Shown piece after piece: positions 1 to 6,200 of a stretch of 6,200 nt of DNA. Source of the DNA: Flavobacteriaceae bacterium. GTDB taxonomy: Bacteria > Bacteroidota > Bacteroidia > Flavobacteriales > Flavobacteriaceae. The stretch is taken from NCBI GenBank assembly GCA_023145595.1, contig JAGLDM010000408.1, positions 1-6,200 on the forward strand, in the 5' to 3' direction. Within the stretch, counting starts at the first letter, position 1, and every line of letters begins with the position of its first letter. Under the pieces are notes generated by a model. The model had not been told where the DNA came from and did not search any database. It was given only the letters and a program-made list of their open reading frames with translations. A program made the position numbers and the translations under genes.

Positions 1-228
1 AATCATCAAATGGAAATGGCAACAAAGGCTTCTCAATTATCATGGGTTCGTTATGATGGTGGTCTAACAAGTTACTTAGAAGTATTAACTTTACAAAGTT
101 CTCAGTTCTCATCAGAATTAAAAGCTTCAGAAGCCTTTAAACAACAAATGATATCTATAGTTCAACTTTATGAAGCCTTGGGAGGTGGATGGATTCCTGA
201 AACTAAAAATACAGAAACAACCAATTAA
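1..228 (+). CDS. Outer-membrane efflux protein, TolC/NodT (OprM-like) family, C-terminal fragment
   Basis: This is the last 75 residues of an outer-membrane factor, the channel-tunnel part of a tripartite efflux pump (usually RND type) that carries drugs, metals or other toxic compounds across the outer membrane. The reading frame is open from base 1, so the true start lies upstream of the window; the ATG at 10 is internal. The visible segment has the typical end of the last coiled-coil hairpin in NodT/OprM proteins: SWVRYDGGLTSYLEVL, then a Q-rich helix, then VQLYEALGGGW close to the C terminus. The phrase YxxGLTSYLEVL plus LYxALGGGW is strongly characteristic of the family. A short polar tail (IPETKNTETTN) follows. 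The AI-2E permease gene starts 24 bases downstream on the same strand, so the two are probably co-transcribed. The pump substrate cannot be told from this fragment. Confidence 0.93.
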   Translation, partial: NHQMEMATKASQLSWVRYDGGLTSYLEVLTLQSSQFSSELKASEAFKQQMISIVQLYEALGGGWIPETKNTETTN

Positions 229-252
229 TAATTTAACCTAAATATAAATTTT

Positions 253-1308
253 ATGAAAACACAAGATTCAAGTCAAGCAATCGATGTCTATATTAAAATA
301 GTCGTGCTATCTGTCTTAATTGTTGCTAGTTATTTAATTGCAAAACCTTTTTTATTACTCATTATTTGGGCAATCCTAGTTGCAGTAACATTGTTTCCTT
401 TTTATGAAAAAGTTCTTAATTTATTCAAAGGGAAAAAGAAAGGGTTGGTTACAACCTTATTTGTTGTTGCACTTCTAGCCATTATTGTTACCCCGACTGT
501 TAATATAGCTAGTTCGGTTGTTGATTCATCCAAAGAAATAATAAGTAGTTTTAATGCAGGTACCATAGAAGTTTCTCCACCAAATCAATCCGTGAAATCT
601 TGGCCACTGATAGGAGAAAAAATATTTACTGCATGGAATAATGCATCAATAGATATTCAAGGGTTTATACAAAAACACCCTGATGAAGTAAAATCTTCAG
701 CAGGTTGGTTCTTTGATTCTTTTACCGGACTAATAGGGTCGGTATTTTTATCTTTAATCGCTCTTATTATTGCTGGAATATTTATGTCTTCTGCTAAAGG
801 TGGATATAAAACTGGTTTGGCTTTTGCAGAGAAGATGATGACTGGTAAAGGCGAAGAGATTATGAGTATGTGTATAAACACAATTAGAAGCGTTGTAAAA
901 GGAATTTTACTAGTCGCAATAATCCAGGCTATTCTTGCTTTTATCGGTTTTCAAATGATTGGATTATCTATGGCTGGAATTCTTGCTATTATAGTAATGA
1001 TCGGGGCTATTATCCAGATTCCTGTAACATTGATTGTGATTCCTATTATCATTTTTGTATTCTCTTTTGCAGATACGACTCCAGCCATCATATTTACAAT
1101 TTATATTATTATTGTTTCCCTGTTAGATAATTTCTTAAAACCGATGTTATTGGCAAAGGGATTGGAAACTCCAATGATCGTAATTTTGATTGGTGCGATT
1201 GGCGGAATGATGTTTTTGGGAATTTTAGGATTGTTTATTGGTCCCGTAATTTTAGCTATTTCACATAGGCTATATACAAATTGGGTAAATCCCGATGCTA
1301 CAATTTAA
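253..1308 (+). CDS. AI-2E family transporter (PerM/YdiK-like permease)
   Basis: A complete 351-residue integral inner-membrane protein of the AI-2E transporter (formerly UPF0118) family, about the usual family length. Members have been linked to export of autoinducer-2 (TqsA) and to sodium/proton antiport; many are uncharacterised, so the substrate is unknown here. Hydrophobic segments lie near residues 12-30, 33-53, 65-88, 156-180, 212-236, 238-270, 276-295 and 305-338. A soluble loop at about 90-155 separates the third and fourth helices, as in the family. Family marks are the DNFLKPMLL motif (292-300) and the glycine-rich end FLGILGLFIGPVILAI (321-336), with the conserved Gly-Pro at 330-331. 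The ATG at 253 is the natural start, with no Shine-Dalgarno sequence but an AT-rich leader. It follows the efflux protein by 24 bases and is closed by the hairpin at 1312-1343, so it is probably the last gene of an efflux operon. Confidence 0.92.
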   Translation: MKTQDSSQAIDVYIKIVVLSVLIVASYLIAKPFLLLIIWAILVAVTLFPFYEKVLNLFKGKKKGLVTTLFVVALLAIIVTPTVNIASSVVDSSKEIISSFNAGTIEVSPPNQSVKSWPLIGEKIFTAWNNASIDIQGFIQKHPDEVKSSAGWFFDSFTGLIGSVFLSLIALIIAGIFMSSAKGGYKTGLAFAEKMMTGKGEEIMSMCINTIRSVVKGILLVAIIQAILAFIGFQMIGLSMAGILAIIVMIGAIIQIPVTLIVIPIIIFVFSFADTTPAIIFTIYIIIVSLLDNFLKPMLLAKGLETPMIVILIGAIGGMMFLGILGLFIGPVILAISHRLYTNWVNPDATI

Positions 1309-1311
1309 AAT

Positions 1312-1343
1312 AAAAATGGCTGCCCGAAAAGGCAGCCATTTTT
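1312..1343. terminator. Bidirectional rho-independent terminator between convergent genes
   Basis: A perfect 13-bp stem: AAAAATGGCTGCC (1312-1324), a six-base loop CGAAAA, then GGCAGCCATTTTT (1331-1343). The GC-rich core GGCTGCC is flanked by an A run on one side and a T run on the other, so both transcripts end in a U tract (TTTTTATTT for the + strand, TTTTTATTTT for the - strand). It lies 3 bases after the AI-2E transporter stop codon and about 42 bases after the stop codon of the convergent MscS-family gene, and can serve both. Confidence 0.93.
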
Positions 1344-1385
1344 ATTTGTAATAAATATTTTCACAGTACTTCAATTTTTAATTTT

Positions 1386-3782
1386 TCAATCCTTCAATAT
1401 TTTTCGGATAGGCACTGGTGCTTGAATTCCGGCTTCTTTTAATTTAGAAAATATCTCTAATGCAATCTCATGATCTATCGTTATTGTTTCAGAAAAAGTA
1501 GACCAATACCAAACTTCAAACATTAAATTACCATCCTCTTCATACCCCTTAAAAAAGACTCTAGGCAATGGATCTTTATATGTTTTTGGATGTTTTGTAA
1601 TAATTTCAGTTAACATTTCAATCATTTCTTCTGGATTAACATTTGCAGAAGTTTTTATAAACTTTTTACTTCGCCTATCTCTGTTGGATAATGTCCAATT
1701 AATAACTTTTTTGGAAATTAAATCACCATTTGGAATAATAGCTTCATAACCCGAATAGGTTCTTACATTGGTAGATCGAACTCCAACCCGTGTTACAACT
1801 CCAAATTCACTATCAACTTCTATTGCGTCTCCAATATTAATTGGTCTTTCAAAAGCCAAAATTAGGCCTGCAATAAAATTCAAAACAACATTTTGTAATC
1901 CAAACCCAATACCAACACCTAAGGCACCAACTATAAATCCTAATTTACTTAAATCAATCCCTGCTGCAGTAAATCCACCATATAATCCAAAAGTGATTAA
2001 AAATATTCTAAGCAGCAATGAAATTGCAGGAGCAATTCCGCGAGGTAATAAAGCAATCATCCATTCATCTTCAAAAATAGAAGAAACAAGTTTTGCTATT
2101 AAAACAGCTGTCATAAAAATTCCGGTAAAGGAAAGGATTCCTCCCAAAGAAATATTCATTTCTCCTATTGCCCATGTGGTCTCCAAAGAAGCGTTTAACC
2201 ATTCATTAAATAAATCTCGAACTTCAAAACTGACACTAGTAATATATAACCAAAGCAGCATCCCTACCCAAAACAAAATTGGCTGAATTCGTTTATGAGC
2301 AGCGTTAACAATAGTAGAAACGGCTTGTAAACCATAAGTTCGTCTCAATTTAAAAATAAGCACGAAAATGCTTGTGGTCACTTTAACTGACAAGTAAATC
2401 ACCATCAACAAAATAGTTGAAGAAATAACCCCACTAAATACAAATTGAGAAAGACCTACCATTCCAATTATATTTGCTATAAAAGCACCAAGTAATAAGA
2501 CTATATAAAAGGATGAAACAACAATAAATAGTTTATGAATACGAACAAAATCATTTCGATTTTCTCTTATTATTTTCTTACCCCACCAAAGTGCAATAGC
2601 TAAAATTATTATTTCTATGAGCAACAACACTCTAATTAATAAAGAGGAATTATCAATATAGGATTCCCCCAAAGAAATTAAATAAACTGCGAAAAGCAAT
2701 CCTAAAAATATAGAGAATCGTTTATTTGTTAATTTTGGTAATAATACAAACGTACTTATTAATAAAATCGTAATAAAGGCCTCTGTCATAAACGGAATTA
2801 GTTCCTCATAAAAAAAGACAGATAGCAATACACCAACTACAATTGACGCTGCAATATAATGCTTAAGAATAATCACAGACTGAATTTCAACTGGGTTCGA
2901 CAGTGTACTAAGTTCAGCTTTCCATTTTCTTTTTACGAGAATTAAAACGACCATAAGACCTATAATAAATCCTAATTGAAAAATGACTGTTTTAATATTT
3001 TGAAGTAAGAAACTTTGTGCATGACCGATGTCTTCTTTAAATTTAAAACTTCCTTTTTCGTTATTTACGATATCCTCATTGGGTGGATTTGAGTTTTGAT
3101 TCCAAATAGGATTGGAATCAAAAACAAAATAATCCATTCTTAAGTTCAATTCTGATTTAGATAATTCAGCAAGAAATTCATCAATAACAATTACTATGGA
3201 TGTTAGTCGTTTTTCAATATCAAATACTACAGTCATCCTAGAAGCTGTAATTTTCACAATTTCTTGAAGCGATTCCAAAACCGCATCTATACTTTTAGCA
3301 ACTTCTTTTGATCCTGAATTTTCAACAAGATTTTCTTTTGTTTTAGTCCATTTCTTTATTTCCAAAAGGAGTTCTTCATTAATTGAACTGATCTTTATGG
3401 TCCGCTTGTTAATTATTTCCTGATATTTCTTTAATTCGGCTCTATGATGTAACCATTGAACTTGATGTACCCTTAAATCTCTTTTATTAATTTTCTCAAT
3501 ATTTTTTAACAGTGAATCTCTTTTATATTTAATTGTACTGTCAGCAATGGTAAGAAGGGAATCAACTTCTGAAACTTCTGCAATTGGTTGTAGAGCGCTT
3601 TTAAGATCGTAAATTCGCTGACCTATTTTTTCAGTTTCTATAGAAAGTTTATCAATAGAAATAGAATTTTCTGGAGCAGGACTTATTTCATTTTGGGAAT
3701 AGAGACTGCTTGCTAGGAGATTTAAAAATAAAAAACAACTAAATAGAAGTTTAAATATTTGTAAGATATAACGTTTATTCAT
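1386..3782 (-). CDS. Large MscS-family mechanosensitive ion channel with periplasmic N-terminal domain
   Basis: A 798-residue inner-membrane channel that should open on membrane tension to release solutes during osmotic downshock. It is much longer than minimal MscS (about 286 aa in E. coli) and has the layout of the MscK/MscM-type large members. Residues 1-29 form a signal peptide (basic start, hydrophobic core, SLYSQ end). Residues about 40-215 are charged, Lys/Glu-rich and predicted helical or coiled, likely periplasmic. Roughly ten hydrophobic segments follow from about 262 to 605. The conserved pore helix is at about 612-647 (GALGVGIGFGLQNVVLNF, glycine-packed, then AFERPINIGDAIEV). The beta domain follows at 656-700 (GVVTRVGVRSTNVRT, IPNGDLIS, INWTLSN), then a cytoplasmic alpha/beta region to the end. 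The start at 3782 is supported by the signal peptide beginning there. Upstream, TAAATTGG at 3812-3819 is a possible but imperfect -7 element. It has no close operon partner: guaB lies upstream on the same strand but ends in its own terminator. Family certain, exact subtype not. Confidence 0.92.
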   Translation of the reverse strand: MNKRYILQIFKLLFSCFLFLNLLASSLYSQNEISPAPENSISIDKLSIETEKIGQRIYDLKSALQPIAEVSEVDSLLTIADSTIKYKRDSLLKNIEKINKRDLRVHQVQWLHHRAELKKYQEIINKRTIKISSINEELLLEIKKWTKTKENLVENSGSKEVAKSIDAVLESLQEIVKITASRMTVVFDIEKRLTSIVIVIDEFLAELSKSELNLRMDYFVFDSNPIWNQNSNPPNEDIVNNEKGSFKFKEDIGHAQSFLLQNIKTVIFQLGFIIGLMVVLILVKRKWKAELSTLSNPVEIQSVIILKHYIAASIVVGVLLSVFFYEELIPFMTEAFITILLISTFVLLPKLTNKRFSIFLGLLFAVYLISLGESYIDNSSLLIRVLLLIEIIILAIALWWGKKIIRENRNDFVRIHKLFIVVSSFYIVLLLGAFIANIIGMVGLSQFVFSGVISSTILLMVIYLSVKVTTSIFVLIFKLRRTYGLQAVSTIVNAAHKRIQPILFWVGMLLWLYITSVSFEVRDLFNEWLNASLETTWAIGEMNISLGGILSFTGIFMTAVLIAKLVSSIFEDEWMIALLPRGIAPAISLLLRIFLITFGLYGGFTAAGIDLSKLGFIVGALGVGIGFGLQNVVLNFIAGLILAFERPINIGDAIEVDSEFGVVTRVGVRSTNVRTYSGYEAIIPNGDLISKKVINWTLSNRDRRSKKFIKTSANVNPEEMIEMLTEIITKHPKTYKDPLPRVFFKGYEEDGNLMFEVWYWSTFSETITIDHEIALEIFSKLKEAGIQAPVPIRKILKD

Positions 3783-3861
3783 TTTTGTTTTTTTTCTTCA
3801 TTGCAATATATCCAATTTATTAGAATATAAAAACGTGTTTTAACTTCCCTTATTTTTTTAC

Positions 3862-3892
3862 AAAAAAAGAGCATTCAACAAAGAATGCTCTT
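3862..3892 (-). terminator. Rho-independent terminator of guaB
   Basis: Read on the - strand, a perfect 10-bp stem AAGAGCATTC / GAATGCTCTT (3883-3892 pairs with 3867-3876) with a six-base loop is followed directly by a run of T (complement of the A run at 3862-3868). It begins about 22 bases after the guaB stop codon, in the right orientation to end the guaB transcript before the downstream MscS-family gene. This implies that the channel gene has its own promoter in the 80 bases that remain. Confidence 0.92.
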
Positions 3893-3914
3893 ATAATCTA
3901 TAAAATGATTTTAT

Positions 3915-5420
<1,506 letters not shown>

Positions 5421-5460
5421 TAGGTTTTAATTGAATATATACTATTTTTAAAGGACGATT

Positions 5461-5491
5461 TCTATCTAATCTTTAAATTAGTCGCGATAGA
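5461..5491 (-). other. Imperfect hairpin downstream of the 162-aa membrane protein gene
   Basis: TCTATC (5461-5466) pairs with GATAGA (5486-5491), and inside it TAAT (5467-5470) pairs with ATTA (5477-5480), leaving a one-sided five-base bulge (5481-5485). It lies about 55 bases after the stop codon of the 162-aa gene and upstream of the guaB promoter. On the - strand it is followed by AAATCGTCC and not a U run, so it is at best a weak or non-canonical terminator or an RNA processing structure. No other terminator-like structure is visible between these genes. Confidence 0.3.
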
Positions 5492-5516
5492 TGAAACAAA
5501 CTAAAGTGTATCAAGT

Positions 5517-5540
5517 AATTAGAAACGCAATTAGAAACGA
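5517..5540. repeat. Two-copy 12-bp tandem repeat
   Basis: AATTAGAAACGC (5517-5528) is followed at once by AATTAGAAACGA (5529-5540), identical in 11 of 12 positions. It lies 6 bases beyond the stop codon of the 162-aa membrane protein gene. The most economical reading is a short slippage duplication; a paired binding site is possible but nothing further supports it. Confidence 0.7.
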
Positions 5541-5545
5541 CTCCT

Positions 5546-6034
5546 TTATGACTTTTTTAAAAGTTGAGAAAAAATAATTAAAGTGGCTGCTGTAAATGAA
5601 AAAGTCATCAATATACCAGAAATCATAACAATATATTTAAACCACAAAACACCTGTCCACATGATATAAATTCCGCCAAAAGTTAACAGCACCGAAATCA
5701 ATGGTTCAAACATTAAAAAGTGCTTAAATTTTTTGTTAATACTTGTAGTTGATAAAATTAAGGACAAAACAAAAAAGATGAGTGATAGAGAAAGTATATG
5801 ATTATGTACCAAAGTTAAAATCTCTCTATCAGATTTTTTAAAAAGCATCACATCGGCATCTTCATCGAGTTCATTCCCTAAATATTGCTGTTCTATACCT
5901 TCTGGTTCCAATTTAGTAGTATCGTTAACAAACAATAATCCAGTATAAAAACCGATACTCAATATAACTAGAAATATTGCTATTAATCCTTTAATCTCTT
6001 TTGGAAAACTATGAATACTACCGTGTACAATCAT
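5546..6034 (-). CDS. Four-helix membrane protein of unknown function, coupled to an FMN-binding protein gene
   Basis: A 162-residue protein I cannot assign to a named family. It has four likely membrane helices: about 16-36, 73-94, 106-126 and 129-157. Between helices 1 and 2 is an acidic soluble loop (37-70, with several Glu/Asp such as NELDEDADV) that is probably periplasmic. At the start of helix 2 is a His-Asn-His triplet (77-79), a placement that could bind haem or metal, but this is only inference. There is no signal peptide distinct from helix 1. The ATG directly follows the TAA of the upstream FMN_bind gene (TAAATG, no gap), which implies translational coupling and a shared role, most simply membrane anchoring or electron transfer with the flavoprotein. 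There is no Shine-Dalgarno sequence. That the gene is real is well supported by the coupling and the clean membrane pattern; the function is not known. Confidence 0.85.
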   Translation of the reverse strand: MIVHGSIHSFPKEIKGLIAIFLVILSIGFYTGLLFVNDTTKLEPEGIEQQYLGNELDEDADVMLFKKSDREILTLVHNHILSLSLIFFVLSLILSTTSINKKFKHFLMFEPLISVLLTFGGIYIMWTGVLWFKYIVMISGILMTFSFTAATLIIFSQLLKKS

Positions 6035-6200
6035 TTATATAATTTCTTTTTGTCGTAAATAATTAACAGATTTCAACAAATCATTAATAGCAATGGTTAA
6101 TGCTCTTGCCGAAATAGTTGCTCCAGAAATTGCTTTGATATCATTTCCATACTGAATATCACTGTTTTGATCAAGTCCAATAAATTGTTTTAACCAACGT
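6035..6200 (-). CDS. FMN-binding domain (FMN_bind) protein, C-terminal fragment
   Basis: The last 54 residues of a protein whose start lies beyond the window edge; the reading frame is open to base 6199 and stops with TAA at 6035-6037. It holds the signature of the FMN_bind domain, SGATISARAL (fragment residues 25-34), near the end of the protein and followed by a helix (TIAINDLLKSVNYL). In NqrC, RnfG and related extracytoplasmic flavoproteins the Thr of SGAT receives FMN through a phosphoester bond made by the ApbE transferase; here that is the Thr at fragment residue 28. Such proteins pass electrons at the outer face of the inner membrane. The usual Asp three residues before the Ser is a Lys here (KAISGAT). 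The downstream membrane protein gene begins at the very next base. The fragment is too short to say whether it is NqrC/RnfG-like or a stand-alone FMN-binding protein; the lack of an Nqr or Rnf neighbour favours the latter. Confidence 0.85.
   Translation of the reverse strand, partial: RWLKQFIGLDQNSDIQYGNDIKAISGATISARALTIAINDLLKSVNYLRQKEII

Noticed and set aside
657..881. - strand reading frame (74 codons) opposite the AI-2E transporter gene
   Set aside because: Fully inside a well-supported gene, with no start signals and no family resemblance.
1768..2286. + strand reading frame (172 codons) inside the MscS-family gene
   Set aside because: The product is Pro/Ile/Lys-rich with no recognisable domain and lies opposite the conserved pore-coding part of the channel gene. 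It is an antisense shadow.
3775..3801. Eight-codon leader frame (MKKKNKNE) overlapping the start of the MscS-family gene
   Set aside because: It arises from an A-rich leader common in AT-rich genomes. It could in principle act as an upstream frame, but nothing beyond the overlap supports this.
5461..5491. Canonical rho-independent terminator for the 162-aa gene
   Set aside because: The stem is interrupted by a five-base bulge, is AT-rich, and has no U run after it; it is kept only as a low-confidence hairpin.

Overview
The window looks like a stretch of chromosome from a member of the Bacteroidota, most likely a flavobacterium. The evidence is the AT-rich sequence, start codons with no clear Shine-Dalgarno sequence (AT-rich leaders instead), a TAnnTTTG-type promoter element ahead of guaB, and the protein types present. 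This assignment rests on general knowledge of the group and not on a database search. I see no mobile element, CRISPR array, rRNA or tRNA, and no sign of recent transfer. All genes with a recognisable family look intact except the two cut by the window edges.

Layout. Positions 1-1308 (+ strand) hold the C-terminal end of a TolC/NodT-type outer-membrane efflux protein, followed 24 bases later by a complete AI-2E family permease (351 aa). They probably form the tail of one efflux operon. A perfect 13-bp hairpin at 1312-1343 closes this unit and also serves the convergent gene on the other strand. Positions 1386-3782 (- strand) encode a large MscS-family mechanosensitive channel (798 aa) with a signal peptide, a charged helical periplasmic region and many membrane helices ahead of the conserved pore. 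Positions 3915-5387 (- strand) encode guaB, IMP dehydrogenase (490 aa), with its own terminator (3862-3892) and a good promoter element (5413-5420). Positions 5546-6200 (- strand) carry the end of a periplasmic FMN-binding (FMN_bind) protein and a 162-aa membrane protein that starts directly after its stop codon (TAAATG), so the two are very likely co-translated.

How the genes work together. The efflux protein and permease form one envelope-transport unit. The FMN-binding protein and its four-helix partner suggest a small membrane redox module. guaB is housekeeping (GMP synthesis), and the MscS-like channel is an osmotic safety valve with its own transcription. The least-described element is the 162-aa membrane protein with an HxH motif beside the FMN-binding protein. 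The most interesting non-coding element is an 8-bp inverted repeat between the guaB promoter and its start codon. I did not find convincing evidence of a wholly new biological system; most of the window is ordinary core chromosome.
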